DNA of 64,000 nt, taken from positions 124,001-188,000 of the forward strand of contig NZ_JAJLRA010000009.1 of NCBI RefSeq assembly GCF_020991365.1, given 5' to 3'. The translations under genes and the position numbers were made by a program. Origin of the DNA: Streptacidiphilus sp. ASG 303. GTDB taxonomy: Bacteria; Actinomycetota; Actinomycetes; Streptomycetales; Streptomycetaceae. The notes under the pieces were generated by a model. It did not search any database and was not told the origin of the DNA. It was given only the letters and a program-made list of their open reading frames with translations. Shown in pieces: positions 51,567 to 59,968 of the stretch. How positions within the stretch are numbered: position 1 is the first letter of the stretch; each line of letters opens with the position of its first letter.

Positions 51567-52292
51567 GTGAGAATCCTGGTGGTCGAGGACGAGCGCGGCC
51601 TGGCGGAGACCCTCCGGCGCGGCCTGTCCGCGGAGGGCTTCGCGGTCGACCTGGCGCACGACGGGCGCGAGGGCCTGTGGAAGGCCCGCACCGGCGACTA
51701 CGCCCTGATCGTGCTGGACCTGATGCTCCCCCTCCTCAACGGCTACCGGGTCTGCGCGCAGCTGCGGCGCGAGGGGGTGCACACCCCGATCCTGGTGCTG
51801 ACCGCGAAGGACGGCGACTGGGACCAGGCGGAGGCGCTGGACACCGGCGCGGACGACTACCTGGCGAAGCCGTTCTCGTACGTGGTCCTGGTGGCACGCC
51901 TGCGGGCGCTGCTGCGCCGACCCCGGACCGCGGTGTCCCCGCTGGCCGTCGTCGGGGACCTCACGGTGGACACGGCCGCCCGTACCTGCCGCCGGGCGGG
52001 CGTGCCGATCGCCCTGACGCCCCGTGAGTTCGCGGTGGCCGAGGTCCTCGCCCGCCGCTCCGGCGAGGTGGTGTCCAAGGGCGAGATCCTGGCGGAGGCC
52101 TGGCCGGACGAGGCGGAGGACCCCAACCTGGTCGAGGTGCGGATCAGCGGCCTGCGCCGGAAGATCGACGCGCCGTTCGGACGCCGGTCGCTGGAGACGG
52201 TGCGCGGCGCCGGCTACCGACTGGTCGACGACCGCCGCGGCGACGACGACGGCAGCCGTGGAGACGGCGACGGCGGGAGCCTCGATGGCTAG
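51567..52292 (+). CDS. OmpR/PhoB family response regulator
   Basis: A 241-residue two-domain regulator. The receiver (1-115) has the acidic pair in VVEDERGL, phospho-acceptor Asp51 in VLDLMLPLLNGY, the Thr in LVLTAKDG and Lys in DDYLAKPF. The winged helix (about 130-222) reads ALTPREFAVAEVLARRSGEVV, then VEVRISGLRRKID and TVRGAGYRLV. A charged Asp/Gly/Arg tail follows. GTG 51567 is used; it may be leaderless. The gene overlaps the histidine kinase by 8 bp, and CTGACC direct repeats lie just upstream, suggesting autoregulation. Confidence 0.95.
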   Translation: MRILVVEDERGLAETLRRGLSAEGFAVDLAHDGREGLWKARTGDYALIVLDLMLPLLNGYRVCAQLRREGVHTPILVLTAKDGDWDQAEALDTGADDYLAKPFSYVVLVARLRALLRRPRTAVSPLAVVGDLTVDTAARTCRRAGVPIALTPREFAVAEVLARRSGEVVSKGEILAEAWPDEAEDPNLVEVRISGLRRKIDAPFGRRSLETVRGAGYRLVDDRRGDDDGSRGDGDGGSLDG

Positions 52293-53985
52293 CCGCCGAC
52301 GGGTGGGGCCGCGCTCGGTCCGGGCCCGGTCCGCGCTGGCCGCCGGGGCGGCGTCCGCCGTCCTCTTCACCGGCGGCGCGCTGTGGACGCACCACCAGGT
52401 CCGCGACCAGGCCATGGCCACCACCCGGGCGCAGGCGCAGGACGAACTCGCACGCCTCCTGGAGGTCGTCGGCGGGGGCGCACTCCCGTCCGAGGCGTGG
52501 GGGGACTTCCCCTACGAGGTCACCGCGGGCGGCAGCCGCGTCCCCCTCGCCTCCAGCCCGGACATGGAGCCCTTCGAGCGGGCGGCCGGCACGGTGCTGC
52601 CCCCTCCCGGAAAGGGGGGCGCTGGACTGGTCGGCGACCGGCACGAGGTCCGGTTCGGCAGGCCCCCGGGCACCGCGGGCAGCCCGCTCGCGGGCCGGAC
52701 GTTCACCGCCGTCAGCGGCGACCTGTCGGTCGCCGCCTCCCGCCCGCGGCCACCGGCGGTCCTCGCCGGGGACCTCGCCGACGACGACGCCGTCCGGGTG
52801 TACGTCGTCGTCACCCCGTTCGGGGCCGACCGTGCGGCGGGTGCCGTCGACCGGCTCCTGGCGCCGGCGGTCCCGGCAGCCGTGCTGGTCGTCGCCGGCA
52901 CCGCCTACCTCGCCACCCGGCGCGCACTGCGGCCGGTCGAGGCGATCCGTGCCCGCACGGCGGCGGTCACCGCGTCCGACCCGCGCGAACGCGTGGACGT
53001 CCCCGACACCGGCGACGAGATCGCCGCGCTCGCGGTGACGATCAACGCCACCCTGGAGCGGCTGGACCGGGCGGCGTCCGAGCAGCGGCGCTTCGTCGCC
53101 GACGCCGCCCACGAGCTGCGCAGCCCGGTGGCGGGACTGCTGGCCGCGCTGGAGGTGTCCCTGGCCTACCCGGAGCGGACGGACTGGCCCGCGGCCACGG
53201 AGGAGGCCGCGGGCCAGGCCCGGCGCCTGCAGACGCTGGCGGAGGACCTGCTCCTCCTGGCCCGCCTGGACGCCGGTTCCGCGGCCGGTACGGCCGCGGG
53301 CCGGGCGGTGGACCTGAGGGCGCTGGCCTCCGGTGTGGTGGCGGACCACGCCGCCGGCCGCGCGGCGGGGACGTCCGGACCGCAGGTCGTCGTCACGGCC
53401 GCGGCGGACCCGGCGGCCACGGAGTCGGCGGCCACGGAGCCGGCGGCCACGGGCGCGGTAGAAGCAGACCCAACGGCCACGGACCCGGCGGCCACGGACG
53501 CGGTGGCCACGGACGCGGTGGCAGCGGACCCGGCCGTGGTGCGGGGAAGTCCCGTGCTGCTGGAGCGGGTCCTGCGCAACCTGCTGGACAACGCGGTCCG
53601 GCACGCCCGCACCCGCGTCGAGGTCGCGGTCGCCCGCGTCCCCGGCGGCGGCGCGGGCGGGAGCACGGGCGGCGCGGAGGTGGTGGTGCGGGTCTCCGAC
53701 GACGGCGACGGCGTGCCGCCGGCCGACCGGGAGCGGGTCTTCGACCGCTTCACGCGGCTGGACGCGGCCCGCGACCGGGGCAGCGGCGGCGCGGGCCTCG
53801 GTCTCGCCATCGCCCGCGACCTCGCCGCCCGCCACGGCGGCACGCTCGCGGTGGACCCCGCGGCGCGGTCCGGAGCGTGCTTCGTCCTGCGCCTCCCCGC
53901 GGCGGAGGGGCCGGGAGCGGCCGGGACGGCTCCGGTGGGGGTACGGCCGCTCCTAGAAGGAGCGCCACCAGTCCCGGCACGGTGA
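52285..53985 (+). CDS. Two-component sensor histidine kinase
   Basis: A 566-residue membrane kinase partnered with the upstream regulator. Helix 1 is at about residues 14-34, an external sensor region spans 35-180, helix 2 lies near 190-210, HAMP at 212-262, and the dimerisation helix has phospho-acceptor His276 in DAAHELRSPVAGL. The ATP domain shows NLLDNAVRHA, the DDGDGVPPADRERVFDRF motif and GGAGLGLAIARDLA. Between the His helix and the N-box there is an odd Ala/Thr/Asp-rich insert (53400-53535, repeats of PAATD/ESAAT). ATG 52285 follows GGGAG and overlaps the previous gene. The signal sensed is unknown. Confidence 0.94.
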   Translation: MASRRRVGPRSVRARSALAAGAASAVLFTGGALWTHHQVRDQAMATTRAQAQDELARLLEVVGGGALPSEAWGDFPYEVTAGGSRVPLASSPDMEPFERAAGTVLPPPGKGGAGLVGDRHEVRFGRPPGTAGSPLAGRTFTAVSGDLSVAASRPRPPAVLAGDLADDDAVRVYVVVTPFGADRAAGAVDRLLAPAVPAAVLVVAGTAYLATRRALRPVEAIRARTAAVTASDPRERVDVPDTGDEIAALAVTINATLERLDRAASEQRRFVADAAHELRSPVAGLLAALEVSLAYPERTDWPAATEEAAGQARRLQTLAEDLLLLARLDAGSAAGTAAGRAVDLRALASGVVADHAAGRAAGTSGPQVVVTAAADPAATESAATEPAATGAVEADPTATDPAATDAVATDAVAADPAVVRGSPVLLERVLRNLLDNAVRHARTRVEVAVARVPGGGAGGSTGGAEVVVRVSDDGDGVPPADRERVFDRFTRLDAARDRGSGGAGLGLAIARDLAARHGGTLAVDPAARSGACFVLRLPAAEGPGAAGTAPVGVRPLLEGAPPVPAR

Positions 53986-54286
53986 ACGATGCATGAGCCG
54001 ATCGTACGGTCCGGCCCTCCTGCGTGCACGCGCCTTTCCCGCAGGCGCCGCTCCGCGAGGGCGCCGTACGGGCACGGGACGGGCGTTCACCGCTTCCGCG
54101 CATCCCGGGGCCGGCGGAGGCGGTGAACGCCGCGCGCCCGGTGCACGTCATGTCCTCGCCCCCGCAGGGCCCCGGGGGCGGGGGAATCCGCTCCGCGGTT
54201 TCCTGTTATGCCGGTCCCGTGCAGGCGTCTGCTGAGGTGGGGCCGCCCGGAACGGAAGGGCGGTGCGAGACGACAGGTGGTCGACG
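53986..54286. other. Promoter region of the sigma-factor fusion gene
   Basis: 301 bp without a gene. It contains a hairpin CGCCCCCG/CGGGGGCG (54157-54164 with 54173-54180) and, just after it, a possible ECF-type promoter. No terminator is clear after the kinase gene. Confidence 0.5.
54183..54209 (+). promoter_or_regulatory. Possible ECF-type promoter of the sigma-factor fusion
   Basis: GGAAT (54183-54187) and TGTTAT (54204-54209) are separated by 16 bp. GGAA-type -35 elements are common for ECF sigma factors, which frequently control their own genes. The match is short and unproven. Confidence 0.25.
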
Positions 54287-57199
54287 ATGAGGGTGAGCGG
54301 TACGGACGTGCGTGGGGACGCCGACCTGGTGCGGGCGGCGCAGGCCGGGGACGCGCAGGCGCTGGAGGCGCTGGTGCGGCGGTCGGTGCCGCTGGTCTAC
54401 AACCTGGTGGGCCGGGCGCTGGGCGGCGGCCAGGACGTGGACGACCTGGTGCAGGAGACGATGCTCCGCGTGCTGGGGGCGCTCGGCGGCCTGCGGGAGC
54501 CCGAGCGGTACCGGTCCTGGCTGGTGACGATCGCGCTGCGGCAGGTCAGGGACCGGTGGCGGTCGGGGTCGGCCGCCCCCGAGGCGGCGGCCGACCTGGC
54601 GGAGCTGGAGGAGCGGCGGCCGCAGGCGGGGGTCCGGTTCGAGGAGTGGGCGATCTGGCGGCTGCGGCTCGGCGGCCAGCGCCGGGAGACCGCCGCCGCG
54701 GCGGCGTGGCTGGACGAGCAGCACCGGCACACCGCCGCCCTGTGGTGGCTGGAGGTCGCCGGGGAGCTGACCCGGGGTGAGGTGGCCGGAGCGCTCGGGG
54801 TGGGCGCGGCGCACGCGGCGGTGCGCGTCCAGCGGATGCGCGGGCAGCTGGACGTGTGCCGGGCGGTGGTCCGCGCCCTGGAGGCGCACGGCGCCGCCGC
54901 GCCCGGGGACGGGTGCGACCTGCTGGGCTCCCTGGTCGACGGCTGGGACGGGGTGCCGTCGGCCCTGATGCGCAAGCGGCTGGCCAGGCACCTGCGGGCC
55001 TGCCCGTCCTGCCGGCGGTTCGGCGAGGGCCTGGTGCCGGCGGAGGGGCTGCTGACCGGCCTGGGCCTGGTGCCGCTGCCGCCCGGCCTGGACGCGCACC
55101 TCTCCGGTGCCCTGGCGGGGCTCCCGGCCGGACCCGGGACGACCGCCGCCACCGGGCCCGGGGGACACACGGCCGGAACCGGGGGGCACGCGGCCAAGTC
55201 CGGGGGGCACGCGCCCGGAACCGGGGGGCACGCGGCCGACGCGGCGGTGCGCGGCGCCCGGGCGGCCCGGCGGGCGGGCCGGGCGCGTCCGGGCCTGCAG
55301 GCCCTGGCGGTGAAGTCCACCGTCGGCGCGGCGGCCGTCGCCGCGGCGGCCGCGGCGGTCGCGGTCGCCCTGCCGCCGCGGCAGGACCTCGCCTCCGCGC
55401 ACCCGTCCGCCCCCTCCCCGTCGGCCGCGGTGCGGTCGGCGACGGCCGCACCGGTCCCGCAGCCGCGTCCGCAGTCCTCGGCGGTGCCGACCCGCACCAG
55501 CCGCTCGCAGCGGTCCGCACCCGCGATGGCCGACACCGGCTACCCGGTCCCGGCCCGGCCGGCCCGTCCCACGGGCAGGACCTACTACGTGAGCCCCGGC
55601 GGCTCGGACAGCAACCCGGGGACCTCGCCCCGGGCGCCCCTGCGCACCATCCAGCGGGCCGCGGACCTGACCGCGCCCGGCGACACCGTGTCGGTCATGA
55701 ACGGCACGTACACGGAGGCACGCGAGGGCCTGGACGTCGTCCGCATCACCCGCTCGGGCGGGCCCGGACGGCCCATCACCTACCAGGCCTACCCGGGCCA
55801 CCACCCCGTGATCCACCCCGTCACCGGCTGGAACGGGATCTCCGTCTCCGGCGCCTCCTACATCACCGTCCGCGGCCTGGACATCCGGGGCACCCGCGCC
55901 TCGCTGTCCCTGGCGGACGCGGAACGGCACTCCGTCCCCGGCAGGCCGGCCTTCAACACGAACTGCCTGTCGGCGGCGAAGGGCTATCGGAGCTTCCCGC
56001 ACCACCTCACGATCACCGGCAACCTCGTCCACGACTGCCCCGGGGCGGGCATCTCGGTGGCCGACGCCGACCACGTCACGATCGACCGGAACCGCGTCCA
56101 CTCGACCTCCTGGTACACCGCGTACGGCACCAGCGGCATCTCCGTCCTGCGGGCCCGGGACGTGGACCGCGGCGACCCCTCCCGCTACAAGATCCGCGTC
56201 ACCCGCAACGTGTCCTACGACAACGAGACCAAGGTCAAGTGGGAGGGCTGCCACTGCTACTCGGACGGCAACGGCATCATCATCGACACCCTCAAGGACA
56301 AGGGGGGCGACGGGCCGGACTACCGGGGCCGCGTCCTGGTCGCCGGCAACGTGTCCTTCGACAACGGCGGGTCCGGGATCCACTCCTTCAAGGGCATCCA
56401 CGTCGACATCGTCAACAACACCGCGTTCATGAACGGCCGCAGCCCCCGGATGAAGTACTACGGCGACATCTTCGCCGCGAACAGCACCGACGTGCGCCTG
56501 CTCGACAACATCGCCTACGCCCGGCCGGGCGGGTACGTGAACTCGAAGTCCCGCAACGTCCGTGTCACCTACGACTACAACGTCTACTTCAACGGGCGGC
56601 GGCCCGAGGTGAAGGGCCCCCACGACATCGTCGCCGACCCGCTGTTCGCCAGGCCCGGCACCGTCTTCGGGGAGGCCGACTTCCGGCTGCGCCCCCACTC
56701 GCCGGCCGCCGGCACCGGACTCCCCTTCCCGGCGGCCCAGGGGTCCGGCCCCGCCCGTGGCGGCCGCCGCGCCCCCGACCGCGGCGCACTCCTGAGCGGC
56801 GTCCCGCTGGGCGGCGCGGCGGACGGCCTCCCGGCGTCGGCGGTGTCCGGCCCCGGGGGCGCGGACGGTCCCGCGCCGGGGGCGGACGGCCCTGCAGCGG
56901 GGATGGAGGGCTCCGCTGCGGGAGCGGCCGGCCCGGGGGACGGGACCGGGGCCGGGACCACCGCACGTCCCGGCAAGGGAGCCGTGGCCGCCCCGTCCGG
57001 GAGGGGCGGTGCCACGGAGCACGCCGCGGAGGCGGGCGCCCTGCCCGCCGGGCAGGCCCCCGCGGACAGCCCGGCGGACGGAGGCCGGACCCTGGCGCAC
57101 ACCGGGGCCGACCTGGCACCGCTGGGCGCCGGGGCGGCCGCCCTCGTCGCCGGGGGCGCGCTGTTCCTGGAGGCGCGCCGCCGTCGGCGGCGTTCCTGA
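54287..57199 (+). CDS. ECF sigma factor fused to zinc finger, membrane anchor, beta-helix and LAHTG sortase signal
   Basis: A 970-residue fusion. Residues 11-95 are sigma region 2 (DADLVRAAQAGDAQALE, DVDDLVQETMLRVLGAL, RSWLVTIALRQVRDRWR). About 145-195 is a region 4-like helix-turn-helix (GELTRGEVAGALGVGAA). His235-x3-Cys239-x2-Cys242 (RHLRACPSCRRF) matches an anti-sigma zinc finger. GGH repeats (about 285-320) precede a basic stretch and an Ala-rich membrane helix near 342-362. Outside, a DUF1565/pectate-lyase-like beta-helix spans about 430-815 (TYYVSPGGSDSNPGTSP at its start). After a Pro/Ala/Gly linker come LAHTG at 936-940, a hydrophobic helix and RRRRR: a class E sortase signal. ATG 54287 follows AGGTGG; an in-frame GTG lies at 54263. 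Confidence 0.9.
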   Translation: MRVSGTDVRGDADLVRAAQAGDAQALEALVRRSVPLVYNLVGRALGGGQDVDDLVQETMLRVLGALGGLREPERYRSWLVTIALRQVRDRWRSGSAAPEAAADLAELEERRPQAGVRFEEWAIWRLRLGGQRRETAAAAAWLDEQHRHTAALWWLEVAGELTRGEVAGALGVGAAHAAVRVQRMRGQLDVCRAVVRALEAHGAAAPGDGCDLLGSLVDGWDGVPSALMRKRLARHLRACPSCRRFGEGLVPAEGLLTGLGLVPLPPGLDAHLSGALAGLPAGPGTTAATGPGGHTAGTGGHAAKSGGHAPGTGGHAADAAVRGARAARRAGRARPGLQALAVKSTVGAAAVAAAAAAVAVALPPRQDLASAHPSAPSPSAAVRSATAAPVPQPRPQSSAVPTRTSRSQRSAPAMADTGYPVPARPARPTGRTYYVSPGGSDSNPGTSPRAPLRTIQRAADLTAPGDTVSVMNGTYTEAREGLDVVRITRSGGPGRPITYQAYPGHHPVIHPVTGWNGISVSGASYITVRGLDIRGTRASLSLADAERHSVPGRPAFNTNCLSAAKGYRSFPHHLTITGNLVHDCPGAGISVADADHVTIDRNRVHSTSWYTAYGTSGISVLRARDVDRGDPSRYKIRVTRNVSYDNETKVKWEGCHCYSDGNGIIIDTLKDKGGDGPDYRGRVLVAGNVSFDNGGSGIHSFKGIHVDIVNNTAFMNGRSPRMKYYGDIFAANSTDVRLLDNIAYARPGGYVNSKSRNVRVTYDYNVYFNGRRPEVKGPHDIVADPLFARPGTVFGEADFRLRPHSPAAGTGLPFPAAQGSGPARGGRRAPDRGALLSGVPLGGAADGLPASAVSGPGGADGPAPGADGPAAGMEGSAAGAAGPGDGTGAGTTARPGKGAVAAPSGRGGATEHAAEAGALPAGQAPADSPADGGRTLAHTGADLAPLGAGAAALVAGGALFLEARRRRRRS

Positions 57200-57415
57200 C
57201 CGGACGGCGGGGCGCCTCCCCGAGCCGGCCCTCCGCCCGGACCGTCGCCGTGCACGGGGCGGCGGTCCGGGCGGCGCGGCGGGGGCGGCCCGGGCTGGGG
57301 AGAGGACGGCCGTGTCCGGGCCCACGCAGTCCGCAGAGGACCGCTCCTCACCGCCGGCCGGGCCGCCCCCGCCGACCGGGCCGCGGGGAGCGGCCGGCCG
57401 GCGGGTGAGCGGCGC

Positions 57416-58234
57416 TCAGCGCGGGCCGGCGGGCGGCAGGACGCCGCGGCAGCCCGGGAGCGGGGCGGGGTGGCCGGGGGCGGGGCCGGCGGCCCGGCGC
57501 TCGCGGTCGCGTTCGGCGCCCTCCCGCACCGCCCGGTGCACGGCGCGGGCCAGCCGGGCGCCCCAGAGGGAGCGGGGTCCGCCGAAGGGTTCGGCGGGGC
57601 GGCCGGGCCCAGGGGTCCGCACCGCCACGCAGACCGCGTCGGAGGGGGTGCCGGAGCAGTCGTAGCCGGCGTCGAGCAGGGCCTGCACCTTGGCCTCGGC
57701 CGCCGTGGTGGCGAGGTTGACCAGGCCCGCGTCGGTGACCGCCGCCGGGACGACCGCGAGGATGTTGACCGTGCCGGGGACATAGGGCGCGGCCGACCCG
57801 GCACGGGCTGAGGCACCGGCAGGGGCCGTTCCGGTCGGGTCCGGGGCCGCCGCCCAGACGGGCACCCCGATGCCGGAGGTCACCACTGCGGTCACCCCGC
57901 CGTCGACCGCCCGGGTGACGTCGTCCACCTCCGCGGCGGTCATCAGGCCCACGCCCTCACCGGCGAGGCCGTGCGCCGCGGCGAGCCGGGCGAGGTGCCG
58001 GTCGGGGTCCATGCGCGCGTACCCGGCGCGGACCTGGGCGTTCACCACCCAGTGCCGCTCGCCGAGGCCGCCGCCGAGGACGGCGCTGCTGACCATCCGC
58101 CAGCCCGGACCGGCCCGCCAGACGAGCAGGTGGCGGCAGGCGCCGTCCTCCGTGCGGCAGGAGCGCTCGACCACGACGCCCGGCGGCGGGCAGCCCTCCT
58201 CCGGCCCGCGGGCCTCCTCCCGCAGCAGCGTCAC
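57416..58234 (-). CDS. cbiZ: Adenosylcobinamide amidohydrolase CbiZ
   Basis: A 272-residue enzyme that removes the aminopropanol side chain from adenosylcobinamide to give adenosylcobyric acid, a cobamide salvage and remodelling step. Family motifs seen are SSAVLGGGLGERHWVVNAQV, GVGLMTAAEVDDVTRA, AVVTSGIGVPVWA, GTVNILAVVPAAVTDAGLVN and EAKVQALLDAGYDCSGTPSDA. The length is near normal. GTG 58234 follows AGGGAGGGG by five bases; the frame upstream runs through a 15-bp tandem repeat and is not coding. No cobalamin riboswitch or other cobalamin gene is adjacent, so it is an orphan. Confidence 0.93.
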   Translation of the reverse strand: MTLLREEARGPEEGCPPPGVVVERSCRTEDGACRHLLVWRAGPGWRMVSSAVLGGGLGERHWVVNAQVRAGYARMDPDRHLARLAAAHGLAGEGVGLMTAAEVDDVTRAVDGGVTAVVTSGIGVPVWAAAPDPTGTAPAGASARAGSAAPYVPGTVNILAVVPAAVTDAGLVNLATTAAEAKVQALLDAGYDCSGTPSDAVCVAVRTPGPGRPAEPFGGPRSLWGARLARAVHRAVREGAERDRERRAAGPAPGHPAPLPGCRGVLPPAGPR

Positions 58235-58275
58235 CGTCGCCCCTCCCTGTCGCGGCCGTGCGGCCGTCACGGCCG

Positions 58276-58350
58276 GTCCGTCCGGCAGCCGTCCGTCCGA
58301 CAGCTGTCCGTCAGGCAGCCGTCCGTCCGGCAGCCGTCCGCCGGGCAGTC
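58276..58350. repeat. 15-bp tandem repeat, five copies
   Basis: Five abutting units related to gtccgtccggcagcc lie at 58276-58290, 58291-58305, 58306-58320, 58321-58335 and 58336-58350; the first and fourth are identical. They sit just upstream of cbiZ, within its likely promoter region. Confidence 0.92.
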
Positions 58351-58441
58351 TCCCAGACCGGCCCGGACGGCCCGGCGGGCGGGACCGCCCCGCCCGGCAC
58401 CGGGACCGCCGGCGCCGCCCGGTGCCGCCGCCGCGGCAGCG

Positions 58442-58500
58442 GGGGGCCGCCTCCTGTGACGCGGCGTCAGACCGGCTGCACGTCACGGGAGGCGGCCCCC
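58442..58500 (-). terminator. Long hairpin terminator after alcohol dehydrogenase gene
   Basis: Arms 58442-58461 and 58481-58500 match at 19 of 20 positions around a 19-base loop. The hairpin lies 22 bp beyond the stop of the leftward dehydrogenase gene and separates it from cbiZ. Confidence 0.88.
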
Positions 58501-58522
58501 GGCACCCTCCCGGGGTCCCGGC

Positions 58523-59707
58523 TCAGGGCTTGAAGAGCACCTTGACGGCGCCGTCCTCCTTCTTCTGGAACATCGCGTACGCCTCGGGCGCCTTCTCCAG
58601 CGGGACCCGGTGGGTGGCGAAGTCGTCGACGCCGAGGGGGTCGGCGTCGGTGAGCAGCGGCAGGATGTCGCCGACCCAGCGGTGGACGTTGGCCTGGCCC
58701 ATCCGCAGCTGGATCTGCTTGTCGAACATGGTGAGCAGCGGCATCGGGTCGGCCATGCCGCCGTAGACGCCGGAGACGGAGACGGTGCCGCCGCGGCGGA
58801 CGAGGCCGATGGCGAGGTGGAGGGCGCTGAGGCGGTCCAGGCCGGCGTTCTCCATGAGCTTCGCGGCGAGGGCGTCGGGCAGCAGTCCGGTCAGCTGCTG
58901 GGCGAGCTTGCCGACGGGGGCGCCGTGGGCCTCCATGCCGACGGCGTCGATGACGGCGTCGGGGCCCCGGCCGCCGGTGAGGTCGCGGACGGCGTCGACC
59001 AGGTGCTTCCCGTGCTCGCGCAGGTCCAGGGCGTGGACGCCGCGGGCGCGGGCCCGCTCCAGGCGCTCCGGGACGAGGTCCACCCCGATGACGGTGCCCG
59101 CGCCGCGGTGGGCCGCGATGCGGGCGGCCATGTCGCCGATCGGTCCGAGGCCGAGGACGGCGACGCTGCCCCCGGGCGGCACGGCCGCGTACTCGACGGC
59201 CTGCCAGGCGGTGGGCAGCACGTCGGAGAGGTAGACGAAGCGCTCGTCGGGCGGCCCGTCGGGCACGGCGATCGGGAGGGTGTTCCCGAAGGGCACCCGC
59301 AGATACTCGGCCTGGCCGCCGGGGACCTGGCCGTAGAGCTTGGTGTAGCCGAACAGGGACGCGCCGGTGCCGTACTCGTGGACCTGCGTGGTCTCGCACT
59401 GCGAGTGCAGCCCCTGCCCGCACATGAAGCAGGTGCCGCAGGAGACGTTGAAGGGCACGACCACGCGGTCGCCGGGGCGCACCGCGGTGACCTCGGGCCC
59501 GACCTCCTGGACGACGCCCATCGGCTCGTGGCCGAGGATGTCGCCCTCGTCGATGAACGGCCCGAAGAGCTCGTAGAGGTGGAGGTCGGACCCGCACAGG
59601 CCGGTGGTGGTGATCCTGACGATCACGTCGGCCGGGTCCTTGATCGCCGGGTCGGGCACGGTGTCCACGCGGACGTCGCGCTTGCCGTGCCAGGTCAGGG
59701 CTCTCAT
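58523..59707 (-). CDS. Zinc-dependent alcohol dehydrogenase (MDR family)
   Basis: A 394-residue medium-chain dehydrogenase. Catalytic zinc ligands are in TGLCGSDLH (Cys) and GHEPMG (His-Glu). The structural zinc lobe is CGTCFMCGQGLHSQC. The cofactor-binding Rossmann turn is VAVLGLGPIGDMAARIAA, followed by GVDLVPERLERAR, where the Asp prefers NAD. The insert around residues 250-290 is typical of the glutathione-independent formaldehyde dehydrogenase-like group, so an aldehyde or alcohol of that sort is a reasonable substrate class. ATG 59707 follows GGAGGAG. It ends at a strong terminator and seems monocistronic. Confidence 0.93.
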   Translation of the reverse strand: MRALTWHGKRDVRVDTVPDPAIKDPADVIVRITTTGLCGSDLHLYELFGPFIDEGDILGHEPMGVVQEVGPEVTAVRPGDRVVVPFNVSCGTCFMCGQGLHSQCETTQVHEYGTGASLFGYTKLYGQVPGGQAEYLRVPFGNTLPIAVPDGPPDERFVYLSDVLPTAWQAVEYAAVPPGGSVAVLGLGPIGDMAARIAAHRGAGTVIGVDLVPERLERARARGVHALDLREHGKHLVDAVRDLTGGRGPDAVIDAVGMEAHGAPVGKLAQQLTGLLPDALAAKLMENAGLDRLSALHLAIGLVRRGGTVSVSGVYGGMADPMPLLTMFDKQIQLRMGQANVHRWVGDILPLLTDADPLGVDDFATHRVPLEKAPEAYAMFQKKEDGAVKVLFKP

Positions 59708-59968
59708 GGTTTCTCCTCCGGTGGTGCGGTGTCCGGGTGCTCCCGTCCCGCTTCGGCCCCCCTGCCGGTTCCCCCTGCCGGTTCCCCCGCCTCGGTCGCC
59801 TCTCCCGGCGCGGTGCGCCGAAACCCCGCCGCCCGCGCGGCCGGGGCGTTGTCGGCGGGCCGCGCGATACTGCCCGTGGGGCGCGGGGCCCGGAGGGCCC
59901 GGCCGCCCGGGGCACCCGCTGACCCGGCGGCCGACGGCGGCCCCGGGGCGGACGTGAGGAGGGACGCC

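Noticed and set aside
53993-54235. 80-residue frame between the histidine kinase and the sigma-factor fusion
   Set aside because: No ribosome site, no family motif and poor codon pattern; it covers the likely promoter region.
54263-54286. GTG at 54263 as the start of the sigma-factor fusion
   Set aside because: The GGAAGGG before it leaves only two bases of spacing, while ATG 54287 has AGGTGG at a normal distance. It cannot be fully excluded.
58286-58350. N-terminal extension of CbiZ through the 15-bp repeats
   Set aside because: The extended translation is a periodic Leu/Pro/Asp/Gly/Arg repeat unrelated to the family, and a good ribosome site precedes GTG 58234.
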